A stretch of DNA of 64,000 nt from Proteobacteria bacterium UBA981. Its GTDB lineage: Bacteria > Pseudomonadota > Gammaproteobacteria > Ga0077536. The DNA lies in NCBI GenBank assembly GCA_002292285.1, contig DBBP01000035.1, forward strand, positions 62,001 through 126,000, written 5' to 3'. The notes under the pieces were generated by a model. The model saw only the letters and a list, made by a program, of their open reading frames with translations. It made no database searches and was not told the DNA's origin. Position 1 is the stretch's first letter; the number at the start of each line of letters is the position of its first letter. Shown here piece after piece: positions 1-9,366 of the stretch. A program made the translations under genes and the position numbers.

Positions 1-72
1 CGGATTGGCGATAACAGTACCGGAAATGCCGTCGACAATGTCTACCCTGCTCAGGCTGCTGGTTCGAAATAA
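1..72 (+). CDS. C-terminal end of a gene entering from the left edge
   Basis: An open frame runs from base 1 through 23 sense codons to a TAA at 70-72, ending in residues QAAGSK. The start would lie outside the window. The composition (Asn, Gly, Ala, Ser) resembles a disordered C-terminal tail, but 23 residues do not allow a family call. It could be a chance open frame. Bases 73-186 hold nothing that I recognise. Confidence 0.3.
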   Translation, partial: RIGDNSTGNAVDNVYPAQAAGSK

Positions 73-186
73 GCGCTTAGTGTAGAGCGCTGCAAGCGCG
101 GGAAGTATCAGGCGCCACGCCGGCAGCTCCGCGGCAACTGCGTTATTGGGGATTGTCTCGAGAGGGCAATATCACTCGCAGCGGAA

Positions 187-1074
187 TTAGCCGAGACCCA
201 GTAGCGCCGCTGCTTCTGAACGGGTCGCCAGGGGCCGCCCCATTGAGGCGCACAACTCGACGACCTGCCCGACTAATTCGATATTGCTCGGTTGCCCGGG
301 CCCGCTAAAATCTTCCAGTCCAACACGCAGATGTCCGCCCGCCTCCAGAGCCCAGCGCGCCATGCCGGATTGGATCACGTCACCGCCAAGCACCGCGACT
401 GCCCACGGCACTTGCGTGCCATCCAGTAAGGCAAGGTAAGCATCCAGCGCCGCGCGAATGGGCGGGAAGCCGAACGCGAGCCGCTCACTAAAATACAATT
501 TTATAAACGCACCAGCGGGTAAAGCATTAGCGGCTTCGTAGCCGCGCACAACCCGCAAGAAACCGGGCTCAAATATCGCCATGTTGGGCGCGAGATTGAG
601 CGCCCTACAGCGCGCCATCATCCATTCGATGTCGGCGTAAGTATGTGTGTAGAGCAAGCTACCGTCGGTCCGCGGCCGGCCGTCTGCGGCGAACGAGCCA
701 AGGTTGACCGAGCCCGGATCGACGTAGGCCATGCGCAGTAAGTTTTGCTCGGCAAGAATTTCCTGATGCTGCCAACGCGTCTGAATATCCCCGGGCCAAT
801 TCGCGGTCGGGTAGAGTAAGGCATCCGGAACTTCGGCGAGCACTGCACGGTAAAACGCCGCCGCCTTGTCGGCCATCACCTCCGCAGTTGCGCCGCCCAA
901 TTCTCCAGGCCGGCCGAGGTCGTCGTGCTGATGAATAATTTGCGCACCAGCAGCCAGGCAAGCCAACGCATCGGCGGTCAATTCTTCTACAGACACGGGC
1001 ACGTGGGGATTACTCTGCTTGCGTGTCTGGCCGTTGATTGCTACTTCAACTATGACGGGCTTGTTGGCTGGCAT
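187..1074 (-). CDS. BKACE family beta-keto acid cleavage enzyme (DUF849)
   Basis: This 295-residue protein has the length and layout of the beta-keto acid cleavage family, whose members condense a beta-keto acid with acetyl-CoA through a bound zinc ion. The zinc ligands expected in the family are visible: the H-x-H pair IIHQHDD (H48 and H50) on the second barrel strand and a glutamate in VGLEDFSG near residue 254. The typical IVEVAING opening and the C-terminal GRPLATRSEAAALLG helix are also present. The usual xHxHxR motif reads HQHDD, so the residue after the second His is not Arg and the substrate may differ from the 3-keto-5-aminohexanoate enzyme. It lies 197 bases downstream of the HugZ-like gene on the same strand. 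The substrate cannot be told from sequence. Confidence 0.85.
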   Translation of the reverse strand: MPANKPVIVEVAINGQTRKQSNPHVPVSVEELTADALACLAAGAQIIHQHDDLGRPGELGGATAEVMADKAAAFYRAVLAEVPDALLYPTANWPGDIQTRWQHQEILAEQNLLRMAYVDPGSVNLGSFAADGRPRTDGSLLYTHTYADIEWMMARCRALNLAPNMAIFEPGFLRVVRGYEAANALPAGAFIKLYFSERLAFGFPPIRAALDAYLALLDGTQVPWAVAVLGGDVIQSGMARWALEAGGHLRVGLEDFSGPGQPSNIELVGQVVELCASMGRPLATRSEAAALLGLG

Positions 1075-1271
1075 ATTTGCTTTCCTGTTCCGTTCTGCTC
1101 GACGCCCGCAACGTGCACGGTGGTTACTTTCAACTGCGGTCGGATGAGCGTTAGAAGCGTCGCTGATGCAGATCTCAGCGGTGCGGTCGCGCGCCGAGCA
1201 ATTTCAGCACGCGCACCGCACGCAACCGAACATCAGCTCAACCATTGGGTAATCACTGCTGTGCCGCTCCC

Positions 1272-2078
1272 TCAAGCCGTACGCGCTTTTGCGACGAGAC
1301 GGACCATTGATGCGCGAACTTGCTGCGGCGAATCACAAGGCTGATCAAACGCGAGGCGGATGGGTCGCCACCCTTCAGTTGTTTCGACCGACATTTCGAA
1401 ACCGTATCGGTCGACACCTGTCATCTGTATCGCGTTGAAGTTCTGTGCCTGAGTAAATGCGTGACAGTAGGCGGTCATGGCTTCGATATGATCTTCATTC
1501 ATGTGCGCGATGATGGCGTTGGCCTCGGCGGCGAGTGGGTCGGGCTCAGCAGCTAACCAATCGGCTGCGCTAACCCATGACATACGACCAAAACCACCGA
1601 TGTAACGCAACGACTGGATTTGCAAACGCCAAAAGGAAAAATCGCCATAGTCCATGTAGTAGGCGGCGTCCGGAGCGGCCGCCAGGTAACTCTCACGGGG
1701 CCCTGCCAGTTCGTCTTCTGAGAGTTCCACACATTCACCGAGCAAGGTCACGCGACCGAGTGCAAGTGGCGTGTCATCGCCCTGCTCGGTTAACAGCAGC
1801 GATGCGCGCGGGTCGGCGCGCAGATTCTGAGTGTGTTCAGCCAGCCCGCTGATCAAAAAAATTGGCTCGCCTTCGTGCAGCGCCGTTGTGACCAGCGAAC
1901 CGTAGGGATAGCCCGCCTGCTCGCCTTCGCCATGCGCTAGCGTCGCCAGTGTGCCAGTGACACACAAGCTCGCCATCGTGCGCGCGCGCTCGGCGTGATC
2001 CGGCGTGCGTACGTTGATGTCGTAGAGGTACTCCTGACTCGGACCGCCGCCTGAATGGAAGTTGTTACTGGTTGTCAT
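1272..2078 (-). CDS. HugZ-like PNPOx-fold protein with C-terminal DUF2470
   Basis: A 268-residue protein with an N-terminal split-barrel of the pyridoxamine-5-phosphate-oxidase type (about residues 20-160, including CVTGTLATLAHG and GYPYGSLVTTAL) and a C-terminal DUF2470 domain (about 175-262, with AIIAHMNEDHIEAM). This pairing is that of HugZ, a haem-binding protein linked to haem utilisation, and of related proteins. The start at 2078 (MTTSNNF) is chosen because a GGGGAAG ribosome site lies just upstream and the family has no longer N-terminus; an upstream in-frame start at 2225 would run past dinB's start. The gene is divergent from dinB, and the LexA box lies about 95-115 bases upstream of its start. 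Haem binding is family knowledge, not something visible here. Confidence 0.8.
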   Translation of the reverse strand: MTTSNNFHSGGGPSQEYLYDINVRTPDHAERARTMASLCVTGTLATLAHGEGEQAGYPYGSLVTTALHEGEPIFLISGLAEHTQNLRADPRASLLLTEQGDDTPLALGRVTLLGECVELSEDELAGPRESYLAAAPDAAYYMDYGDFSFWRLQIQSLRYIGGFGRMSWVSAADWLAAEPDPLAAEANAIIAHMNEDHIEAMTAYCHAFTQAQNFNAIQMTGVDRYGFEMSVETTEGWRPIRLAFDQPCDSPQQVRASMVRLVAKARTA

Positions 2079-2171
2079 AAAGGGCTTCCCCGGGAGTGAG
2101 TTTCGAATTTTACGCTGCATAGCCCGCGCGTAAGCGGCCCGTGTTGGAACGACTTTTCCAAGTCTGAATAT

Positions 2172-2191
2172 TACTGTGCTTTTGTACAGTA
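2172..2191. promoter_or_regulatory. LexA (SOS) box
   Basis: TACTGTGCTTTTGTACAGTA is a full 20-bp LexA box of the gammaproteobacterial type: CTGT-N8-ACAG with the outer TA on both sides also matching. It ends 12-18 bases before the two possible dinB starts, so LexA would block transcription initiation and dinB would be induced by DNA damage. It also lies in the upstream region of the divergent HugZ-like gene. Confidence 0.9.
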
Positions 2192-2209
2192 TTAATCTAT
2201 GCTTTGAGC

Positions 2210-3448
2210 ATGGAATCGTGGCCAAGAATTATCGTTCATGCCGATATGGATGCATTCTACGCAGCCGTCGAACAGCTCGACGATCCCACGTTGCGTGGGA
2301 AGCCGGTCCTCATCGGGCCGAACAACCGTCGCGGCGTGGTGCTGACCGCAAGTTATGAAGCGCGGCCGTATGGTGTAGGCAGCGCAATGCCGGTCTCTGA
2401 GGCCCGACGGCGTTGTCCACGCGCCGTTCTGGTTGCGCCGCGCTTAGCTCGCTATGAGGAGGTATCCAGGCAGGTCATGGCAGTCCTGGGCGATTTTTCG
2501 CCGGCCGTAGAACCGCTATCGCTGGACGAGGCATTTTTGGATATGTCGGGTGCCGAGCATTTATTCGGTGCGCCGCTGGCTATGGGTCGACGCATTAAGG
2601 CGGCAGTGCTTGCCGCCACCGGCTTGCATATCTCAGTCGGCGTTGCGGGGACCAAGTACGTCGCCAAGGTCGCAAGCGCACATGAAAAACCCAATGGCCT
2701 GACCGTGGTGAGCGCCGCTCAGAGCGTAGCCTGGCTCGCCCCACAGTCGATTAGCCGCTTGTGGGGCGTCGGGCGAAAAACCGCAGCCAAACTCAATCGA
2801 CTCGGCTTTCACACAATCGCCGACATCGCCGCCGCTACCGAGATGGAGTTACACGATGCGCTGGGAAGTGCCGGAACGCATTTCTATAAACTGGCGCATG
2901 GTTTTGACCCACGCCCGGTGCGACGTGGCCGCATGGCACGCAGCGTCGGTTCCGATCGCACCTTGAACGAAGATGTTGGTGACCGTGCAACGATTGAAAT
3001 GCATTTGCGGCGCGCCGCGGAGCGCATCGCCCGGCGTATGCGGGGAAAGAACTACGTCGCCAATGGCATTCGCGTGCGCCTGAAAACATCACGCTTTGAA
3101 ATGCTCAGCCGCCAACAACACCTTGCCCGCGGCGACGATACGGCCGAAGGATTTTTCACAACGGCAAAACAACTGCTCGACCGCTTTGAACATCCAGGGC
3201 CGTTCAGACTGATCGGCGTGACTGCCTTCGATCTCCAATGGCGCGATCAATCAAAGCAGGCAGATTTATTTGATGACCCTAATCAACGCCGACTCGAAAC
3301 AACCATCGACGAGTTACTGGAACGCTTCGGAAGCAATGCCTTGACGCGCGCAACCGATTTGGCTGGGCGGGGTACGGTTGCGGACAGTGGCGTGACGCTT
3401 GATTTTCTGGACTATCGCGATGGCGAGCGCGTCTCAGTCCCCGGCTAA
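2210..3448 (+). CDS. dinB: DNA polymerase IV (Y-family translesion polymerase)
   Basis: DinB copies past DNA lesions at low fidelity. The palm motifs are intact: HADMDAFYAAVEQ with D12, and SLDEAFLDM with the catalytic pair D106/E107. The helix-hairpin-helix thumb (LWGVGRKTAAKLNRLG) and little-finger domain follow. A beta-clamp binding motif, QADLF, sits at 350-354, and a tail of about 58 residues with no assigned role follows it, making the protein (412 residues) longer than the E. coli enzyme (about 350). I use ATG 2210; a TTG at 2204 in the same frame is an alternative, and neither has a clear Shine-Dalgarno sequence. A perfect LexA box directly upstream indicates SOS control. Confidence 0.95.
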   Translation: MESWPRIIVHADMDAFYAAVEQLDDPTLRGKPVLIGPNNRRGVVLTASYEARPYGVGSAMPVSEARRRCPRAVLVAPRLARYEEVSRQVMAVLGDFSPAVEPLSLDEAFLDMSGAEHLFGAPLAMGRRIKAAVLAATGLHISVGVAGTKYVAKVASAHEKPNGLTVVSAAQSVAWLAPQSISRLWGVGRKTAAKLNRLGFHTIADIAAATEMELHDALGSAGTHFYKLAHGFDPRPVRRGRMARSVGSDRTLNEDVGDRATIEMHLRRAAERIARRMRGKNYVANGIRVRLKTSRFEMLSRQQHLARGDDTAEGFFTTAKQLLDRFEHPGPFRLIGVTAFDLQWRDQSKQADLFDDPNQRRLETTIDELLERFGSNALTRATDLAGRGTVADSGVTLDFLDYRDGERVSVPG

Positions 3449-3616
3449 CCCCGGATGCGGCGGCCCGTGCTGCCACCCGCGTGTTGCAATCTGCCTGCCA
3501 CTGCCATTTCGTATCGATCGCGTACACTGACCATCGGCCGTCGCCTATTCCCTCGCGTGAAGGCATCCGCCGGTTTCGAGACGGACCACCTTCGCTCCCA
3601 TTCGAGGTCACAGCCA

Positions 3617-5002
3617 ATGCATATCCGCAAATTCGATTTCGACTACAGCCGCCGCCAGTTTGCTCATAAAACCGCTGCGGCAGTTGGCAGCGCCGGGCTG
3701 CTCGGCTCATTGTGGAGTGAAATTTGCCGCGCAGGTGACGCGACGCGGGCGTACCCCGACGAACTGCTCGACATCGAAACGTTCACTAAAGGGCGCATCA
3801 AGGTCGGCGATGTTATCGATTCAGACAGCATCGATTTAGTACAGGATCTGGTCGACCCGATCTTGTACCAGGAGGTCAAACAGGACGGACGCAAGTTTTT
3901 TATTCAGCCATCTGAGCAAGATATTGAAACGATGTACCCGCCCTACTTTCTTGATGCGACGCTGCGCCATCAGGGGATGGCAAAGTTCGACGATGCCGGC
4001 AATGTTTATACAACTGAAGGTCAGCCCTGGATTGGCGGTGTGCCATTTCCCGATCCGCAGAATGGTTTTGAGGCGATTGCCAACATCACTTTGAGTTGGG
4101 GCCGTCATGACAAAGCGATGTACGCGATCCCTGCGGTCACGGTGAACCCCGAAGGTGTCGAACAATTCGAATACGATTTCATCTGGGGTGAGCAACAGTG
4201 CACGGGCCTTGTACATCCCGACGCTGAAGGGCCTTATCTTGACGGCCACGAAGACAAAACTCGCATGCAGGTGATCTGGTTTACGCATACCCAGGACGTG
4301 CGAGGCCATGCCTTTTTGAGTTATTGGCATTATGACCAGCGCGTCATTCCGGACCTGTGGGGATACCTGCCGAACTTCAAACGCGTACGTCGTTTCCCGG
4401 CCAATCAACGCTTCGAACCGTATCTGCCGGGCATGAACCTCTTTCTGTCCGATGCATGGTCGTCCGGAGACCCGATGTTGACCTGGGGTAATTTCCGCAT
4501 CATCCATCGCGGACCGTTTCTCGGCTCGACCCACGGTCAGTGGCAACCGGGCAACGATAACTGGCGGCCAGAGCTGGTCGGTGGTCAGCAAGAACAATCT
4601 TATTTCCAGGTGGGGAAATCTCTCATCCCGGAAGTTATCGTGTTTGAAGGCGAACCCGTGGGCTACCCGAATGCCCCGGTGAGCAAACGCCGCATCTTTC
4701 TCGATGCGCGCAACATGGGCGCTGTGCAATCGATCACCTACGATCGTAATGGTGACATGTGGAAGAGCTTCGAGGGCGGCGGTGGCCAGCGCATTGCTGG
4801 AGAGCAGACTATGCAGACCTCAGATGGCCGCCCCGAGTGGAGTTGGTGTTGGGGCATCAGCCACGATATTCAACGCAACAACGTCACGCGCTTTCATCAT
4901 GGCAAGACCTGTCGGGGGAACTGGAATTCAGCCCTCGATCCGAACGAAGACATGGTCACGGAGTACATGACGCAGCAGGCCTTGCTGCGCATGGGCATCT
5001 AA
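3617..5002 (+). CDS. Tat-exported DUF1329-like outer-membrane-associated protein
   Basis: A 461-residue protein starting MHIRKFDFDYSRRQFAHK, a twin-arginine signal (SRRQFAHK) followed by a weakly hydrophobic Ala/Gly-rich stretch, so export in folded form is likely. The C-terminal third, with VSKRRIFLDARNMG and ITYDRNGDMWKSF, resembles DUF1329, a lipoprotein-carrier-like fold found in outer-membrane-associated proteins encoded near catabolic clusters in Proteobacteria. Its function is unknown. ATG 3617 is chosen because it places the Tat motif at residues 11-18 and has GAGGTC upstream; the frame stays open further upstream to 3455. It converges with the BVMO gene at 5211. A periplasmic or envelope role in moving hydrophobic substrates is inference. 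Confidence 0.65.
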   Translation: MHIRKFDFDYSRRQFAHKTAAAVGSAGLLGSLWSEICRAGDATRAYPDELLDIETFTKGRIKVGDVIDSDSIDLVQDLVDPILYQEVKQDGRKFFIQPSEQDIETMYPPYFLDATLRHQGMAKFDDAGNVYTTEGQPWIGGVPFPDPQNGFEAIANITLSWGRHDKAMYAIPAVTVNPEGVEQFEYDFIWGEQQCTGLVHPDAEGPYLDGHEDKTRMQVIWFTHTQDVRGHAFLSYWHYDQRVIPDLWGYLPNFKRVRRFPANQRFEPYLPGMNLFLSDAWSSGDPMLTWGNFRIIHRGPFLGSTHGQWQPGNDNWRPELVGGQQEQSYFQVGKSLIPEVIVFEGEPVGYPNAPVSKRRIFLDARNMGAVQSITYDRNGDMWKSFEGGGGQRIAGEQTMQTSDGRPEWSWCWGISHDIQRNNVTRFHHGKTCRGNWNSALDPNEDMVTEYMTQQALLRMGI

Positions 5003-5043
5003 ACCTTCAGTTGAATCGGCACCGGCTGCCGTGGAGCACATCG

Positions 5044-5058
5044 CCATCTCGCAGATGG
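5044..5058. terminator. Small hairpin between convergent genes
   Basis: CCATCT-CGC-AGATGG forms a 6-bp stem with a 3-base loop 42 bases after the DUF1329-like gene. There is no T tract, so it is only a weak terminator candidate. The rest of 5059-5210 shows no further structure. Confidence 0.25.
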
Positions 5059-5210
5059 TTTACGAGACGTGCTGGCGGCCCCACGGATAAACGGGTCTGC
5101 GCGGTCGGCTCACCGGACGATTCCGGAAATCCGAAACGCGTTAAGCCGCCCATGATTGCGGCGCGTCGCGTACAAGCTCCTCGGCATTGTGAACGATCGC
5201 GCCGCACAAA

Positions 5211-7046
5211 TTATTTTGTGATCAGGCCGTCCATGTCACCTTTGCTACGCCACTCACGTAGCAAGCGGTAAAACTTCACCGCACCATCGCTGTAGTGCCC
5301 CTGCAGAAAGCCGTCACTACCGCCCGCCTGGCCTTCACCGTTGTAATATCCGGGCGTACAGTTGCTTAAATAATCGGTCATCATGTCCGGCGCATTCACC
5401 GTTTCGACCCATTCGGCTTCTGCTTCTGCCGTCGCTTCAATCGACTGCAGCTCGCGTGCGTTCACATCTTCAATCACGCCTGCAATATGCTGCGCCTGAT
5501 TGTCGAGCATGTAGGTAAAGTTCGGCGCGAAGCCGGTCTGCGTCAGCCCCATGTGAAAGCAATTCGGGAACCCATGGCTGTAAAACCCGTGGTAAGTGCG
5601 CATGCCCTTGTCCCAATACTCGGTGAGCGAGGTGCCGTCGCGCCCAAACACTTCAAACTCTGCCTGACGCGTATAGGCTGTGCCGACCTCGAAGCCTGTC
5701 GCAAAAATGATGCAATCGACCTCGTACTCGACGCCTCCAACGACTACGCCTTTGTCGGTAATGCGCTCGACACCTTTGCCCTCGGTATCGATCAGCTCCA
5801 CATTCGGACGATTGAACGTCGGCAGAAACTCATCGTTAAATGTGGGGCGTTTGCACCAGGGTCGGTACCATGGTTTTAGCGCTTCCGCGGTGTTGGAATC
5901 TTCGACAGTCGCATCCACACGCGCGCGGGTTTTATTCATTTTCTGAAAGTCGCCGATCTCGGCCAGCATGCCCAACTCTTCCATCGAGACGTCTGAGTCG
6001 CCTGCGCTGGCCAGCAATTTGCTGAGCGACTTGAATAGATCTGTCCAGCCATCGTTCACAAGATCTTCTTCGGTCGGCTCACCAGCGAGAATGCAGGCGA
6101 AGTTGTGATTGCGCTCGTGCTGCCAGCCAGGCTGCAATGACTTCGCCCACTCCGGATCCGTGGGTCTGTTACCGCGCTCATCGATCGAGGACGGCGTGCG
6201 TTGAAACACGTAAAGCTGCTTCGCCGCCTTGCCGACATGGGGTGCACTCTGAATCGAGGTCGCGCCGGTACCAATAATCGCAACGCGCTTATCGCTCAAC
6301 TTATCGAGATTGCCGGTCCCGTCACCGCCGGTGTAGTCGTAATCCCAACGACTGGTATGGAAGGTGTGTCCTTTGAAGTCTTTCAGGCCTGGAATGCCGG
6401 GCAACTTCGGACGATTCAGCGGGCCGCTCGACATGACGACAAATTTGGCGCGAAACACGTCGTCGCGATCGGTTCGTACCAGCCAACGTTGTGCATCATC
6501 GTCCCAACGCAGATCCCGAACCTGGGTCTGGAAACAGGCCCGCGGATACAAATCGAAAAACTCACCAACACGCTTCGCGTGTTCGAAAATTTCCGGACCG
6601 AAAGAATATTTTTCTTTCGGGATGTAGCCGACTTCTTCCAGCAAGGGCAGATAGACGTAGGACTCAATGTCGCATTGCGCACCCGGATAACGATTCCAAT
6701 ACCACGTGCCTCCGAAATCACCCGCCTTCTCAATAATGCGGAAGTCAGTCACGCCGATTTCCTGCAAGCGCGCGCTGATCAACAAGCCGCCGAAACCGCC
6801 ACCAATGATCGCCACTTCAATATCTTCGACAAGCGGATCGCGTTCAATCGTCGATTCGATATAGGGATCGACGTTGTAGCGTTCCAAATCCCCGCTCACT
6901 TCCTGATACTGCTGGTTGGCATCAGTACGCAGACGTTTCTCGCGCTCGTCATCGTATTTCCGTCGTAATTCCTGCGGGTCGAACCCGAGTTCCTGAATAC
7001 TTGGAATGGGGCTGGATGGGACCTGGACCGAAGGGTTCGAGGACAT
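5211..7046 (-). CDS. Flavin-dependent Baeyer-Villiger monooxygenase (first 611-residue paralogue)
   Basis: Type I BVMOs use FAD and NADPH to insert oxygen next to a ketone, giving an ester or lactone. The protein has the FAD Rossmann motif IIGGGFGG (about residue 78), the class signature GGTWYWNRYPGAQCD, the complete BVMO fingerprint F-x-G-x-x-x-H-x-x-x-W as FKGHTFHTSRWD, and the NADPH Rossmann motif IIGTGATSIQ. An extra N-terminal segment of about 75 residues (IPSIQELGFDPQELRRKY) precedes the FAD domain, as in the longer cyclic-ketone BVMOs. The start at 7046 is supported by TAAGGAG 9 bases upstream. The frame stays open another 1,080 bases upstream, but that part overlaps a YHYH gene and is not coding. 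The gene at 24142 is a close paralogue of equal length. Confidence 0.93.
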   Translation of the reverse strand: MSSNPSVQVPSSPIPSIQELGFDPQELRRKYDDEREKRLRTDANQQYQEVSGDLERYNVDPYIESTIERDPLVEDIEVAIIGGGFGGLLISARLQEIGVTDFRIIEKAGDFGGTWYWNRYPGAQCDIESYVYLPLLEEVGYIPKEKYSFGPEIFEHAKRVGEFFDLYPRACFQTQVRDLRWDDDAQRWLVRTDRDDVFRAKFVVMSSGPLNRPKLPGIPGLKDFKGHTFHTSRWDYDYTGGDGTGNLDKLSDKRVAIIGTGATSIQSAPHVGKAAKQLYVFQRTPSSIDERGNRPTDPEWAKSLQPGWQHERNHNFACILAGEPTEEDLVNDGWTDLFKSLSKLLASAGDSDVSMEELGMLAEIGDFQKMNKTRARVDATVEDSNTAEALKPWYRPWCKRPTFNDEFLPTFNRPNVELIDTEGKGVERITDKGVVVGGVEYEVDCIIFATGFEVGTAYTRQAEFEVFGRDGTSLTEYWDKGMRTYHGFYSHGFPNCFHMGLTQTGFAPNFTYMLDNQAQHIAGVIEDVNARELQSIEATAEAEAEWVETVNAPDMMTDYLSNCTPGYYNGEGQAGGSDGFLQGHYSDGAVKFYRLLREWRSKGDMDGLITK

Positions 7047-7188
7047 GAGGACGCTCCTTAATCGTGCACAACAGAAAATACTATCGGCCCAACCATCGAT
7101 CCACGCTTGGGCAATGTCAATATTTGCGCGCGATGCTGCTCTGCAGCGAAAAACAACCTGTCGACACCCCGCGCCGCCGCACAGCGAG

Positions 7189-8340
7189 TTAGTGCGGTCT
7201 GGCGCGCGGCATACAGGCACTACGTCTGTCGGGAGTTTGTCCGCAGGTCCCGCGCATCGCGCGACTGCGCCCGGGCGGGAGGAATGAGCATGCTGCTCCG
7301 ACGGCCTTGCCGCTACAGGCGGCCTGCGCCTCAGCTGGCGGGCCGGCGCGCGGGTGTCCGCCCTGCCCCGAGCCTGGCCGACGATCGTCGGACAAATCAC
7401 CAGATTGCTCGCCCTGCAAGTCTGCGCCGCGTCCCGTTCCGCGGTTTTGCTCACCGCGATCTCCGCCGCCGAAATCTTTACTCGCAGTACCCCACAAGCA
7501 ACGCGGGAAGAATGGATAATTCGCTGTCGCGAAATACACGAAATGACCGTCGAGCATACCGCCATTGCACACATCGAGCGTTCCGGAACCGGGCACAAAT
7601 TGCCAGTCTTCGTTGTAGGTACCGTCGTGACGACCACCGGGCGCGGTGGGGCGCGCTCCTTGTTTGAGGGAATAACTTGAACGTTGCGCGCGTCCGGCGA
7701 CATGAATCTCAAAACCATCTGCCGCGTAACCGAGCAAACGACTGGTCGCTGACCCTGCCAGCGCCGGCGGTACGCCGTGATAGTGATACAAACCGCGCTC
7801 GTCGACATGCGCGTTGTTAGCGTCCATGCCGAGTAGCTCGCGCGCACCGAGACCTTCGAGATTCCACCCAGAGCTGCGGTCGCGACTAAATCCACGTCGG
7901 TTTGAGCCATCGTAAAAGTCCGCCGTGCCGGGACGCATCTGCACACCATTAAGTGCCACGCCGACCGACCCGCGCACGGGGACACCTGGCTGGGCATTTC
8001 TTTTGGGCGTGGCACTGACGCACAAGCGCACGTTCTGCGGCTGTATTGAGTTGGGATTCCCGCTGTTAGGGAACATGCCGGTGCGGTGATCGGGCAATCC
8101 GTTGGAAATGATACAGCGTTGATCACCTATCAGGCTGATGGCGACCTGATTATCGAGCGCTGCGGGCGCTGCCGCGAAGCACCCGAGTACTACGACGAAG
8201 CTACATCGGTAGAGATGACGGCGATATCTTGTCAGTAGATTGATGGTATGCCTGCCTGCAAAGGGTGATGCGCAGACGATTGTGCCATGACGTTGGAAAC
8301 GGTAGTGAGACAGGGCGTTGTGCGGCGCACTGCGCAGCAA
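7189..8340 (-). CDS. Exported YHYH-domain protein with Cys-rich C-terminus
   Basis: The core contains GLYHYHGVPPAL, the signature of the YHYH family, plus the typical LLGYAADGFEIH and GTYNEDWQFVPGSGTLDVCNGG blocks. A hydrophobic segment (CSFVVVLGCFAAAPAA) near the N-terminus reads as a signal peptide. After a Gly/Arg-rich linker, a short C-terminal module with Cys residues in GKAVGAACSFL and GTCGQTPDRRSAC follows, as seen in some YHYH proteins. The start is unresolved. No ATG lies close to the signal peptide: the first ATG (8463) would overlap the upstream gene by 116 bases, TTG 8340 just clears it, and CTG 8235 would give the most compact signal peptide. The function of the family is unknown; I infer a periplasmic or secreted role. 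Confidence 0.7.
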   Translation of the reverse strand: MLRSAPHNALSHYRFQRHGTIVCASPFAGRHTINLLTRYRRHLYRCSFVVVLGCFAAAPAALDNQVAISLIGDQRCIISNGLPDHRTGMFPNSGNPNSIQPQNVRLCVSATPKRNAQPGVPVRGSVGVALNGVQMRPGTADFYDGSNRRGFSRDRSSGWNLEGLGARELLGMDANNAHVDERGLYHYHGVPPALAGSATSRLLGYAADGFEIHVAGRAQRSSYSLKQGARPTAPGGRHDGTYNEDWQFVPGSGTLDVCNGGMLDGHFVYFATANYPFFPRCLWGTASKDFGGGDRGEQNRGTGRGADLQGEQSGDLSDDRRPGSGQGGHPRAGPPAEAQAACSGKAVGAACSFLPPGRSRAMRGTCGQTPDRRSACMPRARPH

Positions 8341-8347
8341 CCAATGT

Positions 8348-9217
8348 CTAAAGCTCGGCGACAAGCTCGCCGAGCCCTGCCTGGTAGCTCGCGTAGTTCG
8401 GGGTGAGCCCGAGCGCCTGCCAGCTTGCGTTAGGGTCGCAGCGTCTTGAACGCGGGGCAGCATCTTGCGCTCTGCTAAAACGCGGCGTCTGCGCGCCGAG
8501 CAATTGAGCGAGGTGGTAATAGTAGTCTCGCCGCCGCACTGGTTCGCCGTCGCTGATCAGCGACAGTAGCGGTGGCGCAGCTAATTCAGCTGTTGCCAGC
8601 ACAGCGCGCGCCGCATCCGCTCCGTGAACGAGATTCAAAAAACCGTCTGCGCGAGCGGCGATAGTATCGCCCCGTTCGATGTGGCCCCGTCCGACAATGC
8701 GTCCGCGTCCGTATAGTCCGGCCAGCCGCGCGATGTGCACCGCGAACCCGCTAGCAAGCCACGCTTGCTCAATACCGAGCAAACGCCGGGCGCGCGGCGT
8801 ATCGGCAAGATGGCCACTCGCAGCCGAGACTGGCGCGTCCGTATTCTCGCGATAGACACCGGTGCTTGAAGTCACAATTACGCGCCGCACGTTTACCTGC
8901 TGCAGGGTGCCAAACAGGGGCCCGAGTGCGCTGGCGGGCGCACGATCAGCCAACGTGGAAGGTGGCAACAAGAAGAAGACATCGCCGCAAAACCCGACCA
9001 ACTCGTGCGCCAGTCGGTCGGTATCTTTCTGCTTGGTGATGTCGATCGCCAGACAACGGTGCGCGTGAGCTGAGTGTTGGTTCTGACCGCGCGGACGGCC
9101 AGTACGACTCACCAGCAACGTTCTACCGTATGCCAGTAATGGCACGAGATAGTTGGCCAGGAAACCGTTACCGATAACCAGGGCATCCAGCTTCGAGAGA
9201 TCCGCTCGCACCGACAA
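8348..9217 (-). CDS. NAD-dependent epimerase/dehydratase-type SDR (atypical)
   Basis: A 289-residue Rossmann protein of the extended/atypical SDR type. The nucleotide motif is VIGNGFLANYL, so the third glycine of GxGxxG is replaced by Ala. The strand-5 region reads VIVTSSTGVYRENTD, with S-T-G-V-Y as in YeeZ-like epimerases, followed by GRGRIVGRGHIERGD and a C-terminal NYASYQAGLGEL segment. No classical YxxxK is evident: RARRLLGIEQAW occupies its place. It may therefore bind NAD(P) without normal SDR catalysis. It is transcribed toward the YHYH gene with an 8-base gap if that gene starts at TTG 8340. Substrate unknown. Confidence 0.7.
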   Translation of the reverse strand: MSVRADLSKLDALVIGNGFLANYLVPLLAYGRTLLVSRTGRPRGQNQHSAHAHRCLAIDITKQKDTDRLAHELVGFCGDVFFLLPPSTLADRAPASALGPLFGTLQQVNVRRVIVTSSTGVYRENTDAPVSAASGHLADTPRARRLLGIEQAWLASGFAVHIARLAGLYGRGRIVGRGHIERGDTIAARADGFLNLVHGADAARAVLATAELAAPPLLSLISDGEPVRRRDYYYHLAQLLGAQTPRFSRAQDAAPRSRRCDPNASWQALGLTPNYASYQAGLGELVAEL

Positions 9218-9366
9218 TTCATCACCCCGTTACAGTTTGAGAGTCCACGCCTCCAAGACCCACATTGTTGCGCTAATCAGTCTGGTCAGCACAAACACAG
9301 CCCGTTGCGCGCTCGCGACTCGCCACTTTCAGGCAACGGCCGGCCGGGTGCCAGCGACCGGGCGAA

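Noticed and set aside
7047..8126. Long N-terminal extension of the first BVMO frame
   Set aside because: The frame is open but Arg/Pro/Ser-rich, lacks motifs, overlaps the YHYH gene, and the true start at 7046 has a perfect TAAGGAG.
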